From: Flavobacterium sp.
Lineage (GTDB): Bacteria; Bacteroidota; Bacteroidia; Flavobacteriales; Flavobacteriaceae
DNA length: 63,172 nucleotides
Direction of reading: 5' to 3'
Assembly: GCF_004211145.1 (NCBI RefSeq)
Contig: NZ_SEBS01000021.1
Span: 1-63,172 of the forward strand
The position numbers were made by a program, and so were the translations under genes. Positions within the stretch are counted from its first letter, which is position 1, and the number at the start of each line of letters is the position of its first letter. Shown here in pieces: positions 1 through 8,161 of the stretch. Below the pieces are notes generated by a model. It searched no databases, had not been told where the DNA came from, and saw only the letters and a program-made list of their open reading frames with translations.

Positions 1-70
1 TGAAGTGCTGTCAATCCAATATGTCTATGAACTTGTCTACTCGTTTTTCGCTCGTCACTTGCGTTTCAAA
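1..70 (-). promoter_or_regulatory. Leader of an off-window operon, probably rRNA
   Basis: Downstream of the three promoters the minus strand reads GTTCATAGACATATTGG (16-32). From memory, a closely similar string precedes 16S rRNA genes in flavobacteria. With triple strong promoters and no open frame, an rRNA operon starting just left of base 1 is the best explanation. No rRNA sequence is itself present. Confidence 0.5.
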
Positions 71-77
71 GCGGGTG

Positions 78-107
78 CAAAAGTACAACTTGTTTTGGCT
101 TTTCCAA
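78..107 (-). promoter_or_regulatory. Promoter 1 of tandem (rRNA-type) array
   Basis: Minus-strand -7 box TACTTTTG (78-85) with a -33 TTG (105-107) exactly 19 bases upstream, matching the Bacteroidota sigma-A pattern. An A-rich tract (AAAAAAAGTTTCC) lies just upstream. Transcription would run leftward off the window. It is the most downstream of three promoters with the same geometry. Confidence 0.75.
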
Positions 108-199
108 GCGTTTCGGAAACTTTTTTTGAAAAAATTTCTTACCGCTTGATTTCCAGTAAAAAAGATGCGTCCTGAACGTTTTCCGGAAAAACCGGACGG

Positions 200-229
200 C
201 AAAGATAACAACCCTGCCCCTAACGGCAA
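200..229 (-). promoter_or_regulatory. Promoter 2 of tandem (rRNA-type) array
   Basis: Minus-strand -7 box TATCTTTG (200-207) with TTG (227-229), spacer again 19 bases, preceded by an A-rich tract (GAAAAAAGTT). Confidence 0.65.
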
Positions 230-292
230 AACTTTTTTCGCCTCTTTTTTTACTTTCAATATTTCAAAGGAACTTCGCTGTCAATGCGGGTG

Positions 293-322
293 CAAAAGTA
301 CACCGCTTTTTTACTCCCGCAA
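293..322 (-). promoter_or_regulatory. Promoter 3 of tandem (rRNA-type) array
   Basis: Minus-strand -7 box TACTTTTG (293-300) with TTG (320-322), spacer 19. The flanks on both sides are near copies of promoter 1 (GCACCCGC downstream, GAAACGCTTG upstream), so these two are a duplication about 215 bases apart. Confidence 0.75.
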
Positions 323-410
323 GCGTTTCGGCAAAGTTTTTTTCGTGTTTTTCGCAACGCGCTGGAACGATGCGTTTTGCAGGTGAAAGTTTTTTCCAGG
401 GTTTACGGCC

Positions 411-571
411 GCGTGAGGGATGCGAGTGGAAATCCTGCCTTTTGCCGCGGCGGATGTTTCTCTATATATAGTATAGTAGACGGCAAAAGACAGATTGGAA
501 CGGGTCAGCCCGACGGCGGCTTCCCAAAAATACATCGGGAGACGCCAAACAACAAAGCCGCCGGCACGCCC
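411..571 (+). ncRNA. Dispersed structured RNA element, copy 1
   Basis: First of three copies of an intergenic element. The closing stem GCGTG (411) pairs with CACGC (565-569). Inside, CTTTTGCCG pairs with CGGCAAAAG, and CGGCGGC pairs with GCCGCCG. The conserved linear blocks AGGGATGCGAG and AGCCCGACGGCGG are shared with copies at 16013 and 37705. It sits on the plus strand just past the 3' end of the convergent DUF4294 gene. From memory it resembles the flavobacterial Flavo-1 motif; I could not check this. Confidence 0.6.
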
Positions 572-589
572 AAAAAACAAAAAAGTAAA

Positions 590-1267
590 TTATGGTTTAG
601 GCTGGCTCGCCTGCTCTATGGCTTTCTGCGTCCAATGCGTATCGAGGTCGTCGAGGTCGACCGGCTTGAAAGCGGCCTGTTTTTGCAGACGACCCGTTTC
701 AAAAGCGCGAACCAAAATCGTCTCGATCAAATAATCCTCATTGACTTCATAAGGCGAATAAGCGCGCTTGAGGTCAAGATCGAAAACCTTGGCGGTATTA
801 CTCGACCAAAAGGCCTTCCATCCGCTTTTGTATTCCTTAATTAAAGAGAAAGTGGTTTTGCCGGTTTGGCGATAAATGAGCTTGATAAGGATTTGTCCCT
901 GCTTACGCGAGAGTTTCTTGAGTTTTTCCGAGAATTCGTTCTCAATATAATCCTCCACTATTTTATAGTACTTCTTTTTTTCCTTTTCCGTCTTGAGTTT
1001 GGACATGTTCTTATCAAGCATGGTCAAACGCTCTGAAGCAATCTTCGCAAACGGATACACCTTGTATACGCGGTTCTGCAAAATGAGATATTCTTTCCGG
1101 CTCGCATATTCGAGATGGCCTTTGCCCAACACGAGTTCGTCGAGCATGACTTCCATCACCGAGTCGTTCACATCCAGATCAGTATCGGATGCGATCGAAT
1201 CTTTTACCTGGGCAAACGCGCCCGTTGACACGAAAAGGAACAACAAAAAAGAGCTTACAAATTTCAT
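590..1267 (-). CDS. DUF4294 family secreted protein
   Basis: A 225-residue protein recognised as DUF4294, a Bacteroidota-specific family of unknown function. The chosen ATG at 1267 gives a clean signal peptide (MKFVSSFLLFLFVSTGAFAQ) with cleavage at AFA-Q; the open frame continues 19 codons upstream but that extension has no signal character. Residues 55-150 are rich in Lys, Glu and Tyr, including KKYYKIVEDYIENEF, and are probably helical. The C-terminus has the family motif DLDDLDTHW. It is convergent with the structured RNA at 411-571 and divergent from the M42 peptidase, with 95 bases between the two starts. Probably periplasmic. No catalytic motif was recognised. Confidence 0.8.
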   Translation of the reverse strand: MKFVSSFLLFLFVSTGAFAQVKDSIASDTDLDVNDSVMEVMLDELVLGKGHLEYASRKEYLILQNRVYKVYPFAKIASERLTMLDKNMSKLKTEKEKKKYYKIVEDYIENEFSEKLKKLSRKQGQILIKLIYRQTGKTTFSLIKEYKSGWKAFWSSNTAKVFDLDLKRAYSPYEVNEDYLIETILVRAFETGRLQKQAAFKPVDLDDLDTHWTQKAIEQASQPKP

Positions 1268-1362
1268 AGCGGTTCTTGTGGGTTCAAAAATAGACATATT
1301 TTCTTTGTCCAACTGTAGTGCCAAATTTTTATTTTAGCCGAATATATACTGAAATTAAAACT

Positions 1363-2451
1363 ATGGCTGCAAAACCAGTGCTTAAAAAAACATCGATGGC
1401 GTTTATGGAACGCTATTTAAATAACGCCTCGCCTACGGGCTATGAAGCCGAAGGGCAAAAAATCTGGATGGATTACGTGCGTCCGTATGTCGATACGTTC
1501 ATTACCGACACTTACGGAACCGCGGTCGGCGTGATCAATCCCGATGCCGAATTCAAGGTCGTGATCGAAGGCCATTCCGACGAAATTTCGTGGTACGTGA
1601 ATTACATCACCGACAACGGTCTTATATATGTTATCCGAAACGGAGGTTCCGACCACATGATCGCCCCGTCGAAACGCGTGCACATCCACACCAAAAAAGG
1701 AATCGTAAAGGGCGTTTTCGGATGGCCCGCGATCCATACGAGAAATCGCGACAAGGAAGAACACCCGAAAATCGACAATTTGCACATCGATATCGGCTGC
1801 GATACGAAGGCGCAGGTCGAGGAAATGGGCGTCCACGTGGGCTGCGTCATCACGTATCCCGACGAATTCATCATCCTGAACGAAAACAAATTCGTGTGCC
1901 GCGCGATCGATAATAGGATGGGCGGATTCATGATCGCCGAAGTCGCGCGCCTGTTATCGGAAAACAAAAAGAAACTGCCGTTCGGATTGTACATCACCAA
2001 TTCGGTCCAGGAAGAAGTCGGATTGAGAGGCGCCGAAATGATCACCAACACGATCAAACCCAATATCGCGATCGTAACCGACGTTTGCCACGACACGACG
2101 ACTCCTATGATCAACAAGCGTATCGAAGGTGAAGTCCAGATCGGCAAAGGTCCGGTCGTGACGTACGCTCCTGCGGTTCAGAACAACCTGCGCGAGCACA
2201 TTTTGGATACGGCCGAGAAAAACCAGATCCCATTCCAACGCCTGGCCTCATCGCGCGTTACGGGAACCGATACCGACGCTTTCGCGTACAGCAACGGCGG
2301 CGTCGCTTCGGCGTTGATTTCGCTTCCCTTGCGTTATATGCATACGACCGTGGAAATGGTGCACAAGGACGACGTTGAAAACGTGATCCGACTCATCTAC
2401 GAATCGTTGCTCACGATCAAGAACAACGAAACGTTCAGCTACTTCAAATAA
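1363..2451 (+). CDS. M42 family aminopeptidase / endoglucanase-like metallopeptidase
   Basis: A 362-residue cytoplasmic M42 peptidase (glutamyl aminopeptidase / FrvX group), a di-zinc exopeptidase that forms large tetrahedral oligomers in known members. Metal and catalytic motifs are visible: EGHSDEIS (first metal His and nearby acid), RAIDNRMGG (bridging Asp), SVQEEVGLRGA (catalytic Glu pair), TDVCHD, and a C-terminal MHTTVEMVHKDD. The start at 1363 (MAAKPVLKK) fits the family; the open frame extends 15 codons upstream with no conserved content. It is transcribed alone and followed by a strong hairpin terminator at 2474-2505. Confidence 0.92.
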   Translation: MAAKPVLKKTSMAFMERYLNNASPTGYEAEGQKIWMDYVRPYVDTFITDTYGTAVGVINPDAEFKVVIEGHSDEISWYVNYITDNGLIYVIRNGGSDHMIAPSKRVHIHTKKGIVKGVFGWPAIHTRNRDKEEHPKIDNLHIDIGCDTKAQVEEMGVHVGCVITYPDEFIILNENKFVCRAIDNRMGGFMIAEVARLLSENKKKLPFGLYITNSVQEEVGLRGAEMITNTIKPNIAIVTDVCHDTTTPMINKRIEGEVQIGKGPVVTYAPAVQNNLREHILDTAEKNQIPFQRLASSRVTGTDTDAFAYSNGGVASALISLPLRYMHTTVEMVHKDDVENVIRLIYESLLTIKNNETFSYFK

Positions 2452-2473
2452 TCGTCGGCAATTCGGCGCAAAC

Positions 2474-2505
2474 AAAAAAGCATCCCGTTAAAAGGATGCT
2501 TTTTC
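2474..2505. terminator. Terminator after M42 peptidase (bidirectional)
   Basis: AAAAAAGCATCC, a short loop, then GGATGCTTTTT. Runs of A and T on both sides allow use by the M42 gene (+) and the convergent small secreted gene (-). Confidence 0.85.
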
Positions 2506-2536
2506 TCTTATAATTAACCTGTACTATAGATGAAAT

Positions 2537-2962
2537 TTACAATTGCGGCTGGCAAACAGGCAACGGCAACTGTTTTTTGCTTCCGTTGATGTAGGCGAAA
2601 TTCAACGGTGCGATTTCAGGCAAAACACCGTCGATTACCCTGTTGCTTTCGTCTATGAGATCAACAGAAGTCCTTTCGATGATAAGCGGGCGGATTTCCT
2701 GTCTTGCGTTTCCTTCAACGACTTCAGAGTCGCATTTCACGACATCTTCGTGTGATTTTACATAACCTGATTTGAAATATACTTCAGGATTTAGAACGTT
2801 TTCCTCGTTTGCGAAATACCTTGTTTGTCCTGTTATGGAATCTCCGTTTCCGGCGAAAAGAGCTGTTTCAGAATCTATTTCTGAAAATCCGTACTGGTTG
2901 TTTGCATTGGTGCCGATTGCAGCCACCAAAGCAAGTGCTAAAGTGATGATTGATTTTTTCAT
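2537..2962 (-). CDS. Small secreted protein of unknown function
   Basis: A 141-residue protein starting MKKSIITLALALVAAIGTNA, a good signal peptide with cleavage after TNA. I do not recognise the mature part: acidic, with two cysteines (KCDSE and PVCQPQL). The open frame extends 59 codons further upstream, but that part is Lys/Ser-rich and comes from a GAT trinucleotide run (about 2979-2995) and the tail of the next gene, so the start at 2962 is preferred. It lies 43 bases downstream of the ankyrin gene in the same direction, and the two share the N-terminal start MKKSI, so they are probably co-transcribed. Confidence 0.65.
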   Translation of the reverse strand: MKKSIITLALALVAAIGTNANNQYGFSEIDSETALFAGNGDSITGQTRYFANEENVLNPEVYFKSGYVKSHEDVVKCDSEVVEGNARQEIRPLIIERTSVDLIDESNRVIDGVLPEIAPLNFAYINGSKKQLPLPVCQPQL

Positions 2963-3005
2963 GATTGATTGTGATTGTGATGATGATGATGATGATTTTG
3001 ATTGA

Positions 3006-3383
3006 TTACGCTTTGGCAAGCACCGCGGCGACTTCTTTCGCGCCCGAAGCTTCCGCCCATCTGAGCGCCGTAAATCCGTTTTCACTTTTTTCGTCGGCTT
3101 TCGCTCCTTTTGAAAGAAGATACTCGGTGATCTGGACATTGTTGTAACGCGCCGCGATCATCAAAGGCGTCATGCCATTGGATTTCTCGTTGATGTCGGC
3201 TCCGTATTCGACGAATTTCTTGACGACTTCAAGGTCGCCTTTGCTGATTGCAACACAAAGCGGTGTGTTTCCGTAAACATTTTCGATTTTGGCCGAAGAG
3301 ACTGAAGTCGTAGTCTCGTTTGCCATCGACACATTAATAAAAGACACTAATGCGATTCCAAGATAAACGATTGATTTTTTCAT
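3006..3383 (-). CDS. Secreted ankyrin-repeat protein
   Basis: A 125-residue protein with signal peptide MKKSIVYLGIALVSFINVSMA and about three ankyrin repeats: GNTPLCVAISKGDLEVVKKF, then GMTPLMIAARYNNVQITEYLLSKGA, then GFTALRWAEASGAKEVAAVL. Ankyrin repeats are protein-binding helices, and here the protein would act in the periplasm or outside the cell. It is probably first in a two-gene unit with the small secreted protein at 2537. No enzyme domain is attached. The partner is unknown. Confidence 0.8.
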   Translation of the reverse strand: MKKSIVYLGIALVSFINVSMANETTTSVSSAKIENVYGNTPLCVAISKGDLEVVKKFVEYGADINEKSNGMTPLMIAARYNNVQITEYLLSKGAKADEKSENGFTALRWAEASGAKEVAAVLAKA

Positions 3384-3499
3384 GATTGACTGATTGATTT
3401 AAGTTGATGATTTTGAGTAATAGACGTCGGTTGCAAAAGAATCGTTACAGTGAACCCGATGATTAACGTTTTTTTAACCAATTCCCTACAACCCAAAAT

Positions 3500-3530
3500 T
3501 AAAAAACGCCCTGATTACGGGCGTTTGCAA
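3500..3530 (-). terminator. Terminator after purC
   Basis: The minus strand reads AAACGCCC, a 7-base loop, GGGCGTTT, then TTTAATTTT: a typical intrinsic terminator 16-46 bases past the purC stop. Confidence 0.85.
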
Positions 3531-3545
3531 ATTGTTACGTTAAAG

Positions 3546-4496
3546 TCATTTCTTGAGGAAATCAAGCACATTCTTTTCGATTCGCTCATCAATCCTGGAA
3601 ATATCGGCTTTCACGAAAGGTTCTCCTAGTATCTTTTCGTAGAGTTCGATGTAACGCTCCGAAACACTTTGGATGTATTCGTCGGTCATGTCAGGAATGT
3701 TCTGCCCTTCTTTTCCTTGGAAATCGTTCGCTATAAGCCATTGGCGCACGAATTCTTTCGACAATTGTTTCTGCGACTCACCGTTGTCCTGCCTTTCCTG
3801 GTAACCGTCGGCGTAGAAATAACGCGAGGAATCCGGCGTATGGATTTCGTCGATCAAAACGATTTTTCCATCTTTTGTCTTTCCGAATTCATATTTCGTG
3901 TCGACCAGGATCAGTCCGCGGCCGGCGGCGATATTCGTTCCACGCTGGAATAACGCGTGCGTGTAATTTTCAAGTACGATGTAATCTTCCTCGGATACTA
4001 TGCCGCGAGACAGGATTTCCTCACGCGAAATGTCCATGTCGTGTTCCCCGTTGTCGGCTTTTGTCGTCGGAGTGATGATCGGTTGTGGGAACTTGTCGTT
4101 TTCCTTCAAGCCTTCGGGCATGTAAACCCCGCAAAGACTGCGTTTCCCCTCAGCGTATTCGCGGGCCGCGTGTCCTGACAGATATCCTCGGATCACCATC
4201 TCGACCTTAAACGGTTCGCACAAATGACCTACGGCGACGTTGGGATCGGGAGTTGCGATAAGCCAGTTCGGAACGATATCTTTCGTAAGTTCCATGAAAC
4301 GCGTCGCGATCTGGTTTAGGATTTGGCCTTTGTACGGAATTCCCTTGGGAAGCACGACATCGAAAGCCGAAAGCCTGTCGGTCGCCACCATGACCAACAA
4401 TTCATCGTCTATGTTGTAAACTTCGCGTACTTTGCCGCGATACACTGATTTTTGGCCCGGAAAATTAAAATTTGTCGTGGTGATCGTGTTGCTCAT
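3546..4496 (-). CDS. purC: Phosphoribosylaminoimidazole-succinocarboxamide synthase
   Basis: SAICAR synthase, the purine biosynthesis step that joins aspartate to CAIR using ATP. At 316 residues it is the longer, single-domain form common in Bacteroidota and eukaryotes rather than the roughly 240-residue enterobacterial form. Recognisable blocks: [32 protein letters not shown] near the N-terminus in sections, [12 protein letters not shown], and LVDTKYEFG followed by [12 protein letters not shown]. Start chosen at 4496 ([14 protein letters not shown]). A -7-like box TATTTTTG (4518-4525) lies upstream, although no TTG is correctly spaced. It is transcribed alone, divergent from the membrane protein gene at 4624. 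Confidence 0.95.
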   Translation of the reverse strand: MSNTITTTNFNFPGQKSVYRGKVREVYNIDDELLVMVATDRLSAFDVVLPKGIPYKGQILNQIATRFMELTKDIVPNWLIATPDPNVAVGHLCEPFKVEMVIRGYLSGHAAREYAEGKRSLCGVYMPEGLKENDKFPQPIITPTTKADNGEHDMDISREEILSRGIVSEEDYIVLENYTHALFQRGTNIAAGRGLILVDTKYEFGKTKDGKIVLIDEIHTPDSSRYFYADGYQERQDNGESQKQLSKEFVRQWLIANDFQGKEGQNIPDMTDEYIQSVSERYIELYEKILGEPFVKADISRIDERIEKNVLDFLKK

Positions 4497-4623
4497 TGTA
4501 AATTGTAGTTTGAGGCACAAAAATACACTTTTTCAGATGTGGTTCGTCTACTCAAAACGACGTTTATCGAAATTGCTTTTCACCGAACCGACCAATTTTT
4601 TAAATTATACACAAAAAATTCCG

Positions 4624-5910
4624 ATGACTGCAAATTACAATTGGCCTTTGTGGCGCAGGATCGCTTTCCGATTCTGTTTCCTGTATTTCGGACTGTATTT
4701 GATTACGACACCGTGGTTCGAATTTTCAGGTATTCCGATGTTAGGCGGTTGGCACGCGGCCGTTCTCGATTTTTTCGTGTGCGGATTCAACGACCACGTG
4801 ATTCATTTCCAGAAAGAATTGACGCCTTTGAACGGCAGCGGCGACACGTCATGGGGTTGGGTTTTGCTGATTTTGGAACTTTCGGTATCGGCGATTGCGA
4901 CGGTAATCTGGTCGTGGCTCGATCGAAAACGCCCGTCCTACAATAGATTGGGTTATCTATTGCGTACGGGACTGCGATACACTTTATCGTATTTCGCGCT
5001 CACTTACGGCCTGATCAAAATATTGCTCATTCAGATGTTGTTCCCGACGCAAAGCCAATTGGCATCCCCGCTGGGCGATTTTTTACCGATGCGGTTTTCG
5101 TGGCTTTTTATCGGATATTCCGACGGATATCAATTCTTTTCAGGAATGGCCGAAGTGCTTGTCGGACTGCTGTTGCTGTTCCGACGGACCACGCGATTGG
5201 GCGCCGTGCTCGCGTTCGGCGTATTCCTGAACGTAATGGCTTTGAACCTGTTCTACGACATTCCCGTCAAGATTTTCTCGATGCATCTTACCGCGATGGC
5301 GCTCTTTCTATTAATCGATGACAACCAGGGATTGCTGCACTTCTTTTGGCACAACCGAACCATTTCAACGATTTCGAAGTACCACTTTTCAAGCCAACGC
5401 AAATGGGTCAAACGCGGGCGCATCGCATTGAAGGTCGCGTTCATCTATATGCTCTCCATGATGATTTTCGACACATTCAACATGTACTCCGACTATCACA
5501 AGAGCGACGAGCCGTTCGCGAAAGGCGTTTTTGAAACCCACGTCCTTATCAAAAACAACGATACGATTCCGGTGCTGGCGAACGATTCCCTCGTATGGAA
5601 GGACATTATTTTCGACGGTGCCGAGTCGGGAAGCATCGACTCGCAAGACACGATTTTGCGCCTGCGTTATGGTCGGGGTTATTTCCTGTACAAGAACGAT
5701 TCAGTCAAAAATGTGCTGCATGCCTTTAAGTTCAACGACGGCGACAGTATCGCAATGTTCGACCTCAAGTACAAAATATTAAATAAAGACTCGATCGAAT
5801 TCCGGACAAAACTTCACGGCGACTCGCTGAAGTTGCTGTCGGTCAAAACAAAACACAAATTCCAGTTGGCCAACCGCGAATTCCATTGGATCAGTGAACG
5901 CAACCGATAA
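4624..5910 (+). CDS. Polytopic membrane protein, DoxX-like
   Basis: A 428-residue protein with about eight hydrophobic segments in residues 10-265 and a mostly soluble C-terminal part (from about residue 300) that begins after one more membrane span near FIYMLSMMIFDTF. The layout and the GYSDGYQFFSGMAEVLVGLLLLF segment (quoted in part) resemble flavobacterial proteins annotated as DoxX-like. Function is unknown. The open frame begins at 4432, inside the divergent purC region, but the ATG at 4624 (MTANYNWPLW) is preferred. The C-terminal part, with repeated beta-like stretches (NDTIPVLANDSLVWKDI), may face the periplasm. Confidence 0.65.
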   Translation: MTANYNWPLWRRIAFRFCFLYFGLYLITTPWFEFSGIPMLGGWHAAVLDFFVCGFNDHVIHFQKELTPLNGSGDTSWGWVLLILELSVSAIATVIWSWLDRKRPSYNRLGYLLRTGLRYTLSYFALTYGLIKILLIQMLFPTQSQLASPLGDFLPMRFSWLFIGYSDGYQFFSGMAEVLVGLLLLFRRTTRLGAVLAFGVFLNVMALNLFYDIPVKIFSMHLTAMALFLLIDDNQGLLHFFWHNRTISTISKYHFSSQRKWVKRGRIALKVAFIYMLSMMIFDTFNMYSDYHKSDEPFAKGVFETHVLIKNNDTIPVLANDSLVWKDIIFDGAESGSIDSQDTILRLRYGRGYFLYKNDSVKNVLHAFKFNDGDSIAMFDLKYKILNKDSIEFRTKLHGDSLKLLSVKTKHKFQLANREFHWISERNR

Positions 5911-5912
5911 TA

Positions 5913-5943
5913 AAAAAAGCCCCGATAATTGGAGCTTTTTATA
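5913..5943. terminator. Bidirectional terminator between membrane protein and phoH
   Basis: AAAAAAAGCCCCG, a short loop, then TGGAGCTTTTT, between two convergent genes whose stops are only 33 bases apart. One mismatch in the stem. Confidence 0.8.
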
Positions 5944-6891
5944 TTATTGGTTTTCGATTTTCTTGTACGCCTCTATCACTTTTTTAACGAGTCGGTGTCG
6001 CACGATATCTTTGTCGTCGAGATGAATGATGCCGATTCCTTCAGTATCTTTCAAGATCAGCAACGCTTCCTTCAACCCCGACATCGTGGCACGCGGCAAA
6101 TCTACCTGTCCCGGATCGCCCGTTATGATGAACTTCGCGTTTTTCCCCATACGCGTGAGGAACATTTTCATTTGGTTGTGCGTCGTATTCTGGGCTTCAT
6201 CGAGGATCACGAAAGCATTGTCGAGCGTCCGTCCGCGCATGAATGCCAACGGAGCGATCTGGATGATTCCTTTTAGAATGTAATCTTCAAGTGACGAAGG
6301 CGGCAACATATCGCGCAACGCATCGTACAACGGCTGCATGTACGGATCGAGTTTCTCCTTCATGTCGCCCGGAAGGAATCCGAGGTTCTCACCTGCTTCA
6401 ACCGCTGGACGCGTTAAAATAATTCTTTTAACCTGCTTTTCCTTGAGCGCTTTCACGGCCAAAGCCACGCCCGTATACGTTTTTCCCGTTCCCGCAGGAC
6501 CGACGGCAAACACCATATCGTTCTTGAAAACCGCGTCGACGAGCAACTGCTGGTTAGGCGTCATCGCTTTGATGAGCTTTCCGCCCAGACCGTGCACGAG
6601 AATTTTGTCATGGTCGGGCATGCGCTGTTCTTCCTGTGTTCCGCTTTGGATCACGCGGTCAATCACGTTATCGTCTATATTATTGTATCGCGTGAAATGC
6701 TGCATGAGGCGATTGAACCTGACCTCGAATTCATCGAGCACTTCCTTCTCGCCAAAGGCTTTTATGGTCGTGCCGCGCGCAACTATTTTCAGTTTTGGAT
6801 AGTATTTTTTGATCGTTTCCAAATGTGCATCCTGTGCACCCCAGAAATCTTTAGGAGCGATCTCGCCCAGCTCAATAATTCTCTCGTTCAA
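5944..6891 (-). CDS. phoH: PhoH family ATPase
   Basis: A 315-residue cytoplasmic PhoH-like ATPase, a family linked to RNA metabolism and phosphate stress. It has an N-terminal KH-like segment (KIVARGTTIKAFGEKE), the Walker A motif GPAGTGKT, then RPAVEAGENLGFLPGD, and Walker B FVILDEAQNTT followed by TGDPGQVDLP. The length is normal for the family. It converges on the membrane protein gene at its 3' end and is divergent from the SAM hydrolase gene, with 138 bases between the starts. Confidence 0.93.
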   Translation of the reverse strand: MNERIIELGEIAPKDFWGAQDAHLETIKKYYPKLKIVARGTTIKAFGEKEVLDEFEVRFNRLMQHFTRYNNIDDNVIDRVIQSGTQEEQRMPDHDKILVHGLGGKLIKAMTPNQQLLVDAVFKNDMVFAVGPAGTGKTYTGVALAVKALKEKQVKRIILTRPAVEAGENLGFLPGDMKEKLDPYMQPLYDALRDMLPPSSLEDYILKGIIQIAPLAFMRGRTLDNAFVILDEAQNTTHNQMKMFLTRMGKNAKFIITGDPGQVDLPRATMSGLKEALLILKDTEGIGIIHLDDKDIVRHRLVKKVIEAYKKIENQ

Positions 6892-6930
6892 ACGCCGTCT
6901 TTTTTAATTAGAAATAATCGCTTTTATTAG

Positions 6931-6938
6931 TAGATTTG
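6931..6938 (+). promoter_or_regulatory. Possible -7 box for the 7030 gene
   Basis: TAGATTTG fits the TAnnTTTG box and would give a leader of about 85 bases. No correctly spaced TTG is present, so this is weak. Confidence 0.35.
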
Positions 6939-7029
6939 CATTGGATTCGCGCTGCTCAATTGCAGTGACGCTTCCAACCAAATGTAGTGATTTAACCTGT
7001 CGCGCCTACTTTTATTTATAAACAATTCT

Positions 7030-7863
7030 ATGTCAATAATTACGCTTACTACTGATTATGGCCTGCGCGATCACTTCGTCGGGGCTTTAAAAGGTAAGCT
7101 GCTTTCCGAGTACGACGAGGCGACGATTATCGACATTTCACACGGCATAGATCCGTTCAATGCGGCCGAGGCGAGTTACATCGTCGAAGCGGCGTATTCA
7201 AGTTTCCCGAAAGGTTCGGTCCACATCATCGGCGTAGATATCGAACTCAGTCGCGAGGTTCGCCATATCGCGATGCAATGGAACGGGCATTTCTTTATTT
7301 GCGCCGACAACGGGATACTTGGCTTTTTAACCCAAAAAATCGTACCTGAAAAACTCGTCGCGATCAACATACACGACCGACTGCCCGACGATGCGACCGA
7401 TCTCGACGTGTTCGTAAAAGTCGCATGCCATTTGGCGAAAGGCGGGCTGTTGAACGTCGTGGGGCGCGACATCGAATCCATAAAGGAATTGACCGAGCTC
7501 AAGCCGATAATTTCCACCGACAACAAATCCATAAAAGGTTACGTCGTCTATGTCGATCATTTCGGGAACGTCGTGACGAACATCTCGAAGAAAATGTTTG
7601 CCGAAGTCGGGAAAAACCGCCCGTACGAAATCGTGCTGCGATCGGTCACGAATACAATCAAGACCATTTTACCCAAATATTCCGACGTCGTGGCTTCCGA
7701 CAATTTTCCCGAGAAGTTCTACGAAGGCCAAAAACTCGCGATTTTCAACGCGGCCGGAAACCTTGAAATCGCATTGTACCGAAGCAATCCCGCGACATCG
7801 GGAGGCGCATCATCCTTACTCGGACTAGGATATCGCGACGCCGTAACCGTAAATTTCTCCTAA
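7030..7863 (+). CDS. SAM hydroxide adenosyltransferase (DUF62 family)
   Basis: A 277-residue member of the SAM hydroxide adenosyltransferase family (relatives of fluorinase and chlorinase), which cleaves S-adenosylmethionine to adenosine and methionine using water. Recognised from TTDYGLRDHFVGALKG at the N-terminus (SAM-binding Asp), the middle ADNGILGF and the C-terminal domain with VVYVDHFGNVVTNI. The water-using form is by far the most likely in this setting. The stop codon is one base before the start of the next gene, so it heads a tight unit with the genes at 7865 and 8158. Confidence 0.88.
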   Translation: MSIITLTTDYGLRDHFVGALKGKLLSEYDEATIIDISHGIDPFNAAEASYIVEAAYSSFPKGSVHIIGVDIELSREVRHIAMQWNGHFFICADNGILGFLTQKIVPEKLVAINIHDRLPDDATDLDVFVKVACHLAKGGLLNVVGRDIESIKELTELKPIISTDNKSIKGYVVYVDHFGNVVTNISKKMFAEVGKNRPYEIVLRSVTNTIKTILPKYSDVVASDNFPEKFYEGQKLAIFNAAGNLEIALYRSNPATSGGASSLLGLGYRDAVTVNFS

Positions 7864-7864
7864 C

Positions 7865-8161
7865 ATGTTCATCAGGATCGTCAAACTCAGTTTCCATCCC
7901 GAAAACGTCCCGGCATTTCTCGAAAATTTCGAATTGATGAAGGAGAAAATACGAAACGCGCCCGGAAACCGTTTACTCGAATTGTACCGCGACAAACAAA
8001 ACGACCATATATTTTTCACGTACAGTTATTGGGAAACCGAACAGGATCTCGAGAATTACCGTCAGTCGGAACTGTTTTACGACGTGTGGACGTTCACCAA
8101 AAAATTATTCAACGACAAACCCGAAGCCTGGAGCGTCGACCGGCTCGTAACTTTGCAATGA
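7865..8161 (+). CDS. Antibiotic biosynthesis monooxygenase (ABM) domain protein
   Basis: A 98-residue single-domain protein of the ABM / YgiN-like dimeric alpha-beta barrel fold. Typical features are the N-terminal FIRIVKLSF strand, ENVPAFLENFELMKEKI helix, NDHIFFTYSYWETEQDL strand and helix, and LFYDVWTFTKKLF. Substrate unknown; such proteins range from quinol monooxygenases to dehydratases. ATG follows the upstream TAA after a single base, and its own TGA overlaps the next start, so it is translated within one mRNA. Confidence 0.85.
   Translation: MFIRIVKLSFHPENVPAFLENFELMKEKIRNAPGNRLLELYRDKQNDHIFFTYSYWETEQDLENYRQSELFYDVWTFTKKLFNDKPEAWSVDRLVTLQ

Noticed and set aside
165..844. Open frames on both strands over 165-844
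   Set aside because: They overlap the promoters, the structured element and DUF4294, have no start context or family likeness, and come from GC-rich codon structure in the opposite frame.
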